DNA of 64,000 nt. Source: CAVVJA01 sp963801715. GTDB taxonomy: Bacteria > Actinomycetota > Actinomycetes > Mycobacteriales > Jatrophihabitantaceae. The notes under the pieces were generated by a model. That model saw only the letters and a list, made by a program, of their open reading frames with translations. It searched no databases and was not told where the DNA came from. Position 1 is the first letter of the stretch. Each line of letters opens with the position of its first letter. The DNA is taken from contig CAWDGB010000020.1 in NCBI GenBank assembly GCA_963801715.1, forward strand, positions 124,001 through 188,000, in the 5' to 3' direction. Both the position numbers and the translations under genes were made by a program. Shown piece after piece: positions 56,545 to 64,000 of the stretch.

Positions 56545-58194
56545 TCACAACGGGCGCAGCAGGTCGTCAGCGTCGACGATCGTGTAGCCGTAGCCTTGTT
56601 CGGCAAGGAACCGCTGCCGGTGGGATGCGTAGTCGGCGTCCAGCGTGTCGCGAGCCACAACCGTGTAGAAGTGCGCCTGTCGACCGTCGTGCTTGGGGCG
56701 CAGCACCCGGCCGAGGCGCTGAGCCTCCTCCTGGCGGGAGCCGAAGGTGCCGGAGATCTGGACGGCGACCGCGGCCTCCGGGAGGTCGATGGAGAAGTTT
56801 GCGACCTTGCTGACGACGAGAACGCGCTGCTCGCCGCGCCGGAACTCGTCGTAGAGCCGTTCTCGCTCGCGATTCGTGGTCGAGCCCTGGATGATCGGCG
56901 CGCCATCCAACTCGGCGGCCACTTCGTCGAGCTGATCGAGGTAGGCGCCTATGACGAGAACCTGGTCGTCCGAATGCTGGTCCACGATGTGACGGATCAC
57001 CGGCAACTTGGTTCGTGCCGTGGCGGCGATGCGATAACGATCCTCCGGCTCGGCCGTCGCGTAGCCCATCCGTTCGGCGTCGGTGAGGGTGACCCGAACC
57101 TCGGTGCAGTCGGCTGGGGCGATCCAGCCCTGGTTCTCGATGTCCTTCCACGGCGCGTCGTACCGCTTGGGGCCGATAAGGCTGAAGACATCACCCTCGC
57201 GGCCGTCCTCGCGGATGAGGGTCGCGGTCAAGCCCAGCCGTCGACGGGATTGCAGATCGGCCGTCAGCCGGAAGATCGGCGCCGGCAGGAGATGCACCTC
57301 GTCATAGATGATCAGGCCCCAGTCGCGGGAATCGAACAGCTCGAGGTGCCGGTAGTCGCCGTTACGGCGCGTTGTCATGATCTGGTATGTGGCGACCGTG
57401 ACCGGTCGAATCTCCTTGCGTTCGCCGGAGTACTCACCGATCTCGGCGTCAGTGAGCGACGTTCGAGCAATGAGTTCCCGCTTCCATTGCCGCCCCGCCA
57501 CCGTATTCGTGACCAGGATCAACGTCGTGGCGCTGGCTTCGGCCATCGCCGCCGCTCCAACGAGCGTCTTGCCCGCTCCGCAGGGAAGCACGACGACACC
57601 GGAGCCTCCGGCCCAGAAGGACGCTACTGCGTCTCGCTGGTAGTCACGCAGCTGCCAGCCATCCTGGCGCAACTCGATGTCGTGTGCCTCGCCGTTGACG
57701 TATCCCGCTAGATCCTCAGCCGGCCAACCGACCCGGAGCAGGGCCTGCTTGAGCCGTCCGCGTTCCGACGGGTGAACAAGCACCGTGTCGTCGTCGATGC
57801 GCTGCCCGAGCATGGGCGCGATCTTCTTGTTCCGGAGCACCTCCTCGAGCACGGCCCGGTCCAGCGACAGCAGCACCAGGCCGTGGGTCGGGTGCTTGAG
57901 CAGCTGGAGCCGTCCGTACCGATCCATGGTGTCGGCGACGTCCACCAACAGTGCGTGCGGCACCGCGTAACGGCTGTATCGAACGAGTGCGTCGACGACC
58001 TGCTCGGCGTCGTGCCCCGCGGCCCGCGCGTTCCACAGCCCGAGCGGGGTCACGCGGTAGGTATGGATGTGCTCAGGTGAGCGCTCGAGCTCTGCGAACG
58101 GCGCGATCGCTCCGCGCGCGTCCGCGGCAAGCGGATGGTCGACCTCGAGGAGCAGCGTCTTGTCGGATTGGACGATCAGTGGGCCATCAGTCAT
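56545..58194 (-). CDS. DNA repair helicase XPB
   Basis: A 549-residue superfamily-2 helicase, close to mycobacterial XPB (Rv0861c type). MTDGPLIVQSDKTLLLEVDH begins the N-terminal damage-recognition domain; LRDYQRDAVASFW, Walker A LPCGAGKTLVG, DEVHLLP (DEVH), LGLTATLIREDG (RED motif), and QRLGRVLRPKHDGRQ (motif VI) follow. ATG 58194 aligns with the usual start; the longer frame begins inside a repeat. Three tandem 83-bp repeats lie directly upstream, the last of which supplies its ribosome site GGAGGA. Confidence 0.95.
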   Translation of the reverse strand: MTDGPLIVQSDKTLLLEVDHPLAADARGAIAPFAELERSPEHIHTYRVTPLGLWNARAAGHDAEQVVDALVRYSRYAVPHALLVDVADTMDRYGRLQLLKHPTHGLVLLSLDRAVLEEVLRNKKIAPMLGQRIDDDTVLVHPSERGRLKQALLRVGWPAEDLAGYVNGEAHDIELRQDGWQLRDYQRDAVASFWAGGSGVVVLPCGAGKTLVGAAAMAEASATTLILVTNTVAGRQWKRELIARTSLTDAEIGEYSGERKEIRPVTVATYQIMTTRRNGDYRHLELFDSRDWGLIIYDEVHLLPAPIFRLTADLQSRRRLGLTATLIREDGREGDVFSLIGPKRYDAPWKDIENQGWIAPADCTEVRVTLTDAERMGYATAEPEDRYRIAATARTKLPVIRHIVDQHSDDQVLVIGAYLDQLDEVAAELDGAPIIQGSTTNRERERLYDEFRRGEQRVLVVSKVANFSIDLPEAAVAVQISGTFGSRQEEAQRLGRVLRPKHDGRQAHFYTVVARDTLDADYASHRQRFLAEQGYGYTIVDADDLLRPL

Positions 58195-58277
58195 GAGGAG
58201 CTGTCCTCCGCGGAGCATCGCAGGGCCCCCAGGGCCCGAGGAGGGTAGCGGAGGGCGGCGACGGGCGGCACAGTCAT
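58191..58277 (-). CDS. Repeat-encoded 28-residue mini-ORF C, coupled to XPB
   Basis: Starts at ATG 58277 after GGAGGACAGCTCCTC and stops at TGA 58191-58193, overlapping the XPB start as ATGA. Peptide begins MTVPPVAALRYPPRA. It differs from the other two copies by one residue. Whether it is translated is unknown. Confidence 0.4.
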   Translation of the reverse strand: MTVPPVAALRYPPRALGALRCSAEDSSS

Positions 58278-58360
58278 GAGGAGCTGTCCTCCGCGGAGCA
58301 TCGCAGGGCCCCCTGGGCCCGAGGAGGGTAGCGGAGGGCGGCGACGGGCGGCACAGTCAT
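58274..58360 (-). CDS. Repeat-encoded 28-residue mini-ORF B
   Basis: Starts at ATG 58360 with the same ribosome site and stops at TGA overlapping the next mini-ORF start (ATGA). Peptide MTVPPVAALRYPPRAQGALR and eight more residues. Translation unproven. Confidence 0.4.
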   Translation of the reverse strand: MTVPPVAALRYPPRAQGALRCSAEDSSS

Positions 58361-58443
58361 GAGGAGCTGTCCTCCGCGGAGCATCGCAGGGCCCCCTGGG
58401 CCCGAGGAGGGTAGCGGAGGGCGGCGACGGGCGGCACAGTCAT
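58357..58443 (-). CDS. Repeat-encoded 28-residue mini-ORF A
   Basis: Starts at ATG 58443, the outermost copy, without the repeat's own ribosome site upstream (the preceding sequence is AAGGTTT). Stops at TGA overlapping the next start (ATGA). Same peptide as copy B. Translation unproven. Confidence 0.35.
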   Translation of the reverse strand: MTVPPVAALRYPPRAQGALRCSAEDSSS

Positions 58444-58564
58444 AAACCTTCCCGGGTCGTGGGTGACAGCTCATTGTCTCAACTTGGGGGTGGTGGGTGA
58501 TGTTCCACCCGGGCTCCACCTGAGGGTTGATTCGCCGTGGGCGCAATCCGGCGAGTCTTGAGGC

Positions 58565-59092
58565 ATGACATTCATCGACTACCTCGTAGACAGCGTTCTT
58601 ATCCTCATCGTGCTTCGCCAGATTCGGGAGAGCCGGTTCGACAAGCGGGCGATCATCCTGCCGCTGGCGATCGTGGCAGTGGTGGCGCACAGCTACCTGC
58701 ACGCGATTCCGACCGGTGGCAACGATCTGCTACTGATCGTGGGGCTGAGTGGGGTGGGTGTCCTGTTGGGGACGCTCAGCGGGCTGGTGACCCGGGTTCG
58801 GGCCGACGGCGGCCAGTACGCGTTGGTGCAGGCCGGTTGGGCCTCGGCCGGGCTGTGGGTGCTCGGTATGGGATCGCGGATGGCATTTGCGGTGTGGGTC
58901 GCCAACGGCGGCCAGGATGTGGTTGCTCAGTTCTCCGAGACGCATCACATCACCAGCGGGCAGGCGTGGACCGCGGCGCTGGTGCTGATGGCGATCGGTG
59001 AGGTTGCCGCGCGGGTCGGCGTGTTGTACGTCCGAAGCCGTCAGGCACTCGACGCGCACGCCGCCCGCGGCCTGCTGCCGGCCGCTGCCTGA
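58565..59092 (+). CDS. Polytopic membrane protein, unrecognised
   Basis: A 175-residue protein with about five hydrophobic helices (near 8-20, 28-45, 53-75, 85-110, 130-152). It begins MTFIDYLVDSVLILIVLRQIRE. ATG 58565 with GAGG just upstream. Family not recognised with confidence; it resembles small integral proteins that sit beside response regulators. Divergent from XPB and convergent with the two-component system. Confidence 0.7.
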   Translation: MTFIDYLVDSVLILIVLRQIRESRFDKRAIILPLAIVAVVAHSYLHAIPTGGNDLLLIVGLSGVGVLLGTLSGLVTRVRADGGQYALVQAGWASAGLWVLGMGSRMAFAVWVANGGQDVVAQFSETHHITSGQAWTAALVLMAIGEVAARVGVLYVRSRQALDAHAARGLLPAAA

Positions 59093-59115
59093 TCCTGTGT
59101 GCACCGTTCACGGTT

Positions 59116-59143
59116 CGGCCGGCCGGGTACCCCCGGCCGGCCG
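59116..59143. terminator. Bidirectional terminator
   Basis: A perfect 12-bp stem CGGCCGGCCGGG / CCCGGCCGGCCG with a 4-base loop, followed by TTT on the plus strand, between the ends of the convergent membrane-protein and response-regulator genes. Confidence 0.85.
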
Positions 59144-59167
59144 TTTCCACGTCCTGCTGCGGCGCAG

Positions 59168-59845
59168 CTACCGGCTGGCCAAGCCGTGCCGCCAGGCCCA
59201 GGCGACCAGCGCAGGTCGACCGTCCACATCGAGCTTGGACAGCACGTGGTTGAGGTGGGTCTTGACGGTGGCCTCGCTGACGACCAGGCGACGAGCAATC
59301 TGCCGGTTCGACAGGCCCTCGGCGACGAGCCGCACGACGTCGACCTCGCGGCGGGTAAGTCCCTCGACGAGATCTGGCGAGGGCGCAGCTGAGTCCGTCG
59401 GCGCGACTGTGGGTGTCGGCGCGGGGAGGTCCGTGACCATCTCGACCAGCCGTCGCTGCACCGCGGCGTCGAGCACGGTCCGCCCAGCCGCCACGTCGCG
59501 GATCGCGTTGAGCAGCGTCTCGCCGGTCGCGTCCTTGGTCAGGTAGCCGGCCGCGCCCGCGCGCAACGCCGGCAGCACCGCCTCGTCGTCAGCGTAGGTC
59601 GTGAGGATGAGCGCCCGGGTAGACGGCGCGCGGGTCGCCACCTCGGCCGTGACCTCCGCTCCGCTCAGCCCAGGCATGCGCAGGTCGAGCAAAGCTACCT
59701 GCGGTTGGGTCTGCGCTATCAGCGAGACCGCCTCCGGTCCATCAGCCGCAGCGCCGACGACGGTGATCTCGTCGCTCGCGGACAGAAGCAGGATCAGGCC
59801 GTCCCGGACGACCGCCTGGTCATCGGCCACCACCACGCTGATCAT
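59168..59845 (-). CDS. NarL/LuxR-type response regulator
   Basis: A 225-residue two-component regulator. The receiver domain has acidic residues ADD, phospho-acceptor Asp54 in LLDLRMPG and Lys in YLTKDA; a Pro/Thr-rich linker (about 140-158) leads to the LuxR-type HTH (LTRREVDVVRLVAEGLSNRQIARRLVVSEATVKTHLNHVLSKLDV). ATG 59845 overlaps the histidine-kinase stop (ATGA), so the pair is coupled. Targets unknown. Confidence 0.95.
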   Translation of the reverse strand: MISVVVADDQAVVRDGLILLLSASDEITVVGAAADGPEAVSLIAQTQPQVALLDLRMPGLSGAEVTAEVATRAPSTRALILTTYADDEAVLPALRAGAAGYLTKDATGETLLNAIRDVAAGRTVLDAAVQRRLVEMVTDLPAPTPTVAPTDSAAPSPDLVEGLTRREVDVVRLVAEGLSNRQIARRLVVSEATVKTHLNHVLSKLDVDGRPALVAWAWRHGLASR

Positions 59846-60987
59846 GTCGTTGGCCCATCGGCGGCGTCGCCGACCACGGGAACCTGGAGCTCGACGGACC
59901 AGCCACCGCCCGGGCGCGGACCGGCCTGCACAGTGCCGCCTACTGCCGCCATCCGTTCGTGCATGCCGGCGAGCCCGAGTCCGCTGCCCTGGCCGCGCAC
60001 CACCTCGTGGCCCGGACCCGGTCCGGTGTCCTCGATCCGCACGACGAGCGACATCGCCATCCAGCAGAGCGAGACGGTGACCTGCGATCCCGGCGCGTAA
60101 CGCGCAGCGTTGGTCAGTGCCTCCTGCACTGCTCGATAGGCCGCGTGCCCCGCTTCCGGACTGACCGAGGCCGGATCGCCGGTCACTTGCAGCCGGGCAT
60201 CGCCCGGATGTCGGTCCACGAGCGCGCCGAGGTCATTCACGCTGAGCCCGACGGGATCGCGGAGCGTCCCGACTGCTGCTCTGGCTTCTGCGAGTCCGTC
60301 CCGGGCCAGATCGGCCGCGCGATCCAGCGGGCCGAGGACATTCGCCGTCACCCCCTCCTTGGCGGCGACCGCCCGGGCCGCCTGCAGTTGTAGTGATAGG
60401 CCGGCAAGGCTGTGCGCCAGCACATCGTGCATGTCACGGGCGATTCGGCCGCGCTCGCGCAATGCGGCCGCCTGCGCCTCAGCGTCCCGGCTTATCTCCA
60501 GCTCGGCCAGAAGCGCCTGGGCCCGGTCTCGCTCGCGCACGAGTTCCCGGCGCTGCACTGCTCGTTGGGCCAGGAACGGAACCGCAAGACCGGCGAGCAA
60601 ACCGGCGAAGCTGTCAGTGATCCACCACACGGCCAGGCCGAATAGCACTGTGACCGTGATCAACAGTCCGGTGGCAACACGCGCCGGGAATGCGTCGGGA
60701 ATCGCGGCCACGGCGACCAGGACGGGGACCTCGCCCAAAGCGTTCGGCGCGATCAGGATGACGGCAAGTCCGGCCGCGATGGCCATCAGCGTGGCCGCAG
60801 GCCGATAAGCGGCATCCTCGCGCCCCGACAGCTGGGTGCCGAGTGCGGCTACTGCCATCAAGACACCGGCAGCTACCTTGGCAGCAACGCCGTGTGCCGC
60901 CCAGACGGCCGCCACAACGAGCAGCGTCCAGGCGACCGCCCGCCACCACGGTGGAAGCCGAGCCCAGGGCGCGGTGGCCGTCGGCAC
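59842..60987 (-). CDS. NarL-family sensor histidine kinase
   Basis: A 381-residue membrane kinase. About five to six N-terminal helices (to ~150), a coiled linker (RRELVRERDRAQALLAELEI), the HisKA_3 dimerisation domain with phospho-His in ARDMHDVLAHSLAGLSLQ, and the HATPase domain (EALTNAARYAPGS, EDTGPGPG, GSGLGLAGMHERM). GTG 60987 shares a base with the upstream gene's TAG (TAGTG). Coupled to the response regulator. The signal is unknown; the helices lack a large external loop. Confidence 0.93.
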   Translation of the reverse strand: MPTATAPWARLPPWWRAVAWTLLVVAAVWAAHGVAAKVAAGVLMAVAALGTQLSGREDAAYRPAATLMAIAAGLAVILIAPNALGEVPVLVAVAAIPDAFPARVATGLLITVTVLFGLAVWWITDSFAGLLAGLAVPFLAQRAVQRRELVRERDRAQALLAELEISRDAEAQAAALRERGRIARDMHDVLAHSLAGLSLQLQAARAVAAKEGVTANVLGPLDRAADLARDGLAEARAAVGTLRDPVGLSVNDLGALVDRHPGDARLQVTGDPASVSPEAGHAAYRAVQEALTNAARYAPGSQVTVSLCWMAMSLVVRIEDTGPGPGHEVVRGQGSGLGLAGMHERMAAVGGTVQAGPRPGGGWSVELQVPVVGDAADGPTT

Positions 60988-63420
60988 TAGTTGTCCTCGC
61001 GCTCTGCTGCCCGCGGCAGGACGCCGTTCGGTTCGAGAACGCCGACCCCGGTGATGTGGTGCAACGCGAACGACTCCAGGCGCCCGGAGGAGGCGTCGAT
61101 GCCGCGCACCATGCCGCCACCCAGTGAGATAGGCGCGATCGTGTGTCGTGACGCACTCCCGTGCGCGTCCACATAACCCAGCCACACGGTTTGGCTCCGA
61201 CGGATCGCGTCGCGGAGCAGCGCGAGCGTGGACGCGGTCGTCACGCCCGGCACCGTCGACGCGGGTGTCTGGACCCTGCGGCTGAGCTCGGAGATCTGGT
61301 CGCCTGCGCGCAGCCGGTTCACCACTTCCGTCAGGTGGTTCGTGGTGTTACTCGCAGGCCGTAGCCGGCTGATGCGAGCTGACGATCGCGCGGTCGCTCG
61401 TGGCGGACGCGCGTCGAGGCTCAACGCCTGCCCGTCCGGTGCCTCGCCGGCGGGCGCGTAGTTCGCGGCCCGAAGAACCTCCAGCACCCGGTTGACCGGA
61501 GCGGGCGAGATGGCGACGGTCGGCGCAATGCGGCGGAAATCCAGGCTGCTCACGGCGCGGTCGGCGATGACCCGGGTCAGCAACGACTCGTCGTCGCAGC
61601 GCAGGTATGCCGTCGCGGCGCCCGATCGCAGCAAGCCGTGCCGCTTGGCGACATCGTCGATCAGGTAGCTCAGGGCCTGCGGGACCGGCGTACGCGAACG
61701 TTGCGTGAACAGCGTTGCCAGGTCCGCGCCGCTGCGCCCGGAGTCCAGCGCGCGGCGCACCGACATCTCGGTGACGCGGTACACGTTTGCACCGCCGGTC
61801 GACTCCAGATCCGCCGCCAAGCCCAGCTCGCGGGCTAACTCGGTCGTGGGCGGTCCCGGCACAACGACGGTCAGGTCCGGCTGAATGAGGAAGTCGTCGA
61901 CCGGAGGCGGTAGCGCCTGCCGTACCGAGTTGGCAGCCGCCGCGCGTGCTCCGGTCAGCAGGGCGCGACCGTAGCTGGTCAGTCCTCCAGCTGCCGTCAC
62001 CCCAAGCTGGTCGGCCTCGGCTAAGACAGCCTCGACCATCGGACGTTGTCCGGGCGCCCGGCGCGGAGCCAGCCAACGCAGGCGGTCGAGGACGACTCCG
62101 CGGTTGATCGGAGCACTGCCGGGCGAGATGTCACCAAGCGCACTCGAGGGCGGTGCGGCGCACGGCGGGAATCGTCCCGCGCTCGGCGTCCGGACCCAGG
62201 GCGGTGATCAATCGATCGCGTTCGTCGCGGAGGCCGACGAGGCTGGGTTGCCGAGTCATCGTGAGCCAGGCCGCGGCGAGCACGAGCCATCGGTCGGCGG
62301 GATCACGGTTTCGCCAGCTGTCGAAGTCCGTTGTGGGAAGGAACGCCGGCTCCATACCGCCGCGAGCCGCGACGAGGCCGGCCGCGGCCGCGGTTTCGAG
62401 CAGGACGGCGGCAACGTTCTCACCTACATCGAGGGTCCGGGCCGCACGGCGCAACTCGCGGACCCCGACCCCGCCCCCGCGCAGCGCTGGCGCGGGCCGA
62501 TGGGTCCACTCGGCACCGAGCGTCTCGGCGAGACGCACCGTGTCGAGCACCGCGGTGGCCCCGAGTCGATCCAGCTCTTCGGGTGCGCGGTCGATGGTCG
62601 GAATTGGCGGCGGATCCGGCGACACCGCACCGAGCGGTTCGGCGCCCCGGACCACGAGCCCGACCTCCCGCGGCAACTCGACGGTCTGCATGTCAATGGG
62701 GATCAGCAGACCGCGCGCGATCAGCCGGCGCGGCGACGTCGCGTCGCTGGCCCGGTCCACTGGGAGCAGCGCATCGCCGACGGTGCCGATCGGCGGCCCG
62801 GCGGCGAGCCGCTGCACGACGTCCCGCTCGGCCGGCTCGAGCTCGTCGAGCATCGCGGCGACCCGGTTGGGAGAGCTCAGCACCCGGGCCACTTCCTCGG
62901 CGGAGCGAGGTTGGGTCGCGGGTGGCAGTCCGAGCGTGCGTAGTACCGGGGCGAGCGCGACGTCCGACACCGCTCCGAGGAGCCGTGCAGCCGGGCGACC
63001 GAGCCCAGCCGGGTACGGACCCACCGCGTCCGGCACGCTTGCCACCAGATGCAGCCCGTCGTCGTCGCCCCACACGAGTGCGAGTGCCCGTAGTTCGTCC
63101 AGCGCCTGCGACAACCTGCTCGCGGTCACCGTAGGCAACAACCGCACAAGCGCGCCGGCAGGCACAGCGCGTTCGTGGAGCAGAACGCGCGCCTCAAGGA
63201 CGCGCAACGTGAACGCGTCCAGCGCGTCTACCGCTCGCTGCACGGAACTGCGCACCCCGACGCGGCTCGCGAGCGTTGCGATGTCGGCCGGCGCGGGCAA
63301 GGCGACGTCGGGCCGCCGGCGGAGCAGATCGATCAGTTGCTCGTCGCTTCGACGCCGCAGCCACTCGGCGAGCGAGGATGCGCGGCCGCGCTGCGCCTGG
63401 TCGGCGCCATGTTCGGCCAT
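60987..63420 (-). CDS. Helicase-associated protein, Rv0862c-like (XPB/Ssl2 N-terminal-type domain), frame break
   Basis: About 811 residues when joined. The first half contains LAEWLRRRSDEQLIDLLRRRPDVALPAPADIATLASR, the family start; the second has DDFLIQPDLTVVVPGPPTTELARELG (Helicase_C_3-type domain), and a WYL-like end (AIRRSQTVWLGYVDAHGSASRHTI). The frame slips near 62130: RTALECA leaves one frame and LGDISPGSAPINRGVVLDRL continues in another. In mycobacteria this gene directly neighbours XPB; here a membrane gene and a two-component pair lie between. Molecular role unknown, probably linked to XPB. Confidence 0.87.
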
Positions 63421-63426
63421 CCGGCG

Positions 63427-63672
63427 TTAGCGGCCGCCCGCCAGGTTTGGACGGTCGGCCGGGCCAGGGTGCACGTAACGCAACTGGTCGAGTTTCAGGG
63501 GAAACTGCACGTCGTCGCCGAACGGTGAATGGGCGCCGGCGCTGTCCGCCGCGAACTCCGAAACGAGGAAGTCGGTCTGCGGCGGTTGCCCGGCTCGATA
63601 CGGGCGAACGGGGTTGTCGTCCTTGCGAGCCATCGGCGCCACCTTCGGGACTCGAGGAATTTGGGCAGACAT
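63427..63672 (-). CDS. Small conserved-looking protein, unrecognised
   Basis: An 81-residue protein, possibly starting at an internal ATG (MARKDDNPVRPYRAGQPPQT). The sequence DFLVSEFAADSAGAHSPFGDDVQFPLKLDQL looks like ordinary coding rather than shadow frame. It ends just before the helicase-associated gene starts and may be cotranscribed with it. No family recognised. Confidence 0.5.
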   Translation of the reverse strand: MSAQIPRVPKVAPMARKDDNPVRPYRAGQPPQTDFLVSEFAADSAGAHSPFGDDVQFPLKLDQLRYVHPGPADRPNLAGGR

Positions 63673-63710
63673 ACCAGTCTGCCACGCAAGGAACGCTAGT
63701 GTCCGGATGC

Positions 63711-64000
63711 GTGGCTTCGCTGATCTCGGTCAACCTCGCCCGCGTGCGCACGCCGGGTTGGAAGCAGGCGGTCGGCCGCACCGGCATCGACAAACGGCCG
63801 GTGGCCCACCGGGTGCGCCTCGCCAACGACCAGGTCCACGGGGATGCTGTCTGCGACGTCGAGCATCACGGCGGTCACGACCAGGCCGTATACGCCTACG
63901 CGACGGAGGACGCAGCCTGGTGGGCCCGCGAACTCGACCGCCTGGTCCAGCCTGGTCAATTCGGCGAGAACCTCACCACCGAAGGCCTCGACCAGACGGG
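63711..64000 (+). CDS. MOSC-domain protein, partial at window end
   Basis: The first ~96 residues of a YiiM-like MOSC protein: SLISVNLARVRTPGW, RTGIDKRPVAHRVRL, VCDVEHHGGHDQAVYAYATED and FGENLTTEGLD. MOSC domains bind molybdenum cofactor and some act as metal-sulfur carriers. GTG 63711; it begins 38 bases from the divergent small gene. The gene runs off the window. Confidence 0.85.
   Translation, partial: MASLISVNLARVRTPGWKQAVGRTGIDKRPVAHRVRLANDQVHGDAVCDVEHHGGHDQAVYAYATEDAAWWARELDRLVQPGQFGENLTTEGLDQT

Larger units (their letters stand above)
58191..58443 (-). repeat. 83-bp tandem repeat, three copies, ahead of XPB
   Basis: Three head-to-tail units start at 58191, 58274 and 58357, with a 4-base fourth start at 58440. 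Units two and three are identical; unit one differs by one A/T change. Each unit carries on the minus strand a GGAGGA site, a hairpin-forming AGGACAGCTCCT, and an ATG. The element duplicates the translation-start region of the XPB gene. Confidence 0.95.

Noticed and set aside
58191..58443. CRISPR-like array
   Set aside because: The units are contiguous with no unique spacers, so this is a tandem duplication, not a CRISPR array. None was seen elsewhere in the window.

Overview
The window reads as chromosome of a high-GC actinomycete. The markers are a selenocysteine cluster of the actinobacterial type, mycothiol-type maleylpyruvate isomerase, a GAF-ANTAR regulator, an XRE/DUF397 pair, a WXG100-like protein, DUF3263, an ECF42 sigma factor with its DGPF (YCII) partner, an LAxTG surface protein, a CIRCE-controlled groEL without groES, and bacterial XPB beside its Rv0862c-like neighbour. 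Many starts are GTG. I cannot place it below class level. No phage, IS element or CRISPR array was seen.

Layout. 0.1-9.4 kb: an esterase, two divergent AI-2E permeases, an LAATG-anchored surface protein, arginine deiminase, a VOC protein and a PEP-utilising swivelling-domain protein. 9.4-13 kb: an SMP-30 lactonase, ECF42 sigma, DGPF protein and aldo/keto reductase (AKR); two near-identical promoter blocks here (TGTCGA-N17-CGTGTAG) look like a small ECF42 regulon. 13-19 kb: ArsR-type sensor coupled to a CPH-type copper ATPase, LysE exporter, cupin, an AKR remnant, an AKR and a rhomboid-like membrane protein. 19-26 kb: secreted BNR-like protein, XRE/DUF397, ribokinase, VOC, STAS and a secreted GDSL esterase. 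26-30.4 kb: tRNA-Sec, selA and selB on the minus strand with selD divergent. 30.5-44 kb: VOC, mycothiol-type isomerase, a CDGSH-like protein with an altered ligand, PPK2, HtrA-like protease, LtrA, USP, GNATs, GAF-ANTAR, two AKRs and a CynX-type MFS exporter. 44-52 kb: acyl-CoA ligase, WXG100-like/hydrolase pair, DUF3263, LytR_C, a SAM-I riboswitch ahead of threonine synthase, cold-shock protein, and an odd ATPase-YceI chimera. 52-64 kb: two CIRCE elements and groEL, a UBP-finger Na+/H+ antiporter, XPB preceded by an 83-bp tandem triplication that makes coupled mini-ORFs, a NarL-type two-component system, an Rv0862c-like helicase-associated protein and a partial MOSC gene.

A key caveat is reading-frame damage. 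About a quarter of the genes, including groEL and selA, carry single frame breaks at points where the protein continues perfectly in another frame. The breadth of this, and its presence in an essential chaperone, points to uncorrected sequencing indels rather than pseudogenisation. Such genes are listed as one span, with the break position noted.
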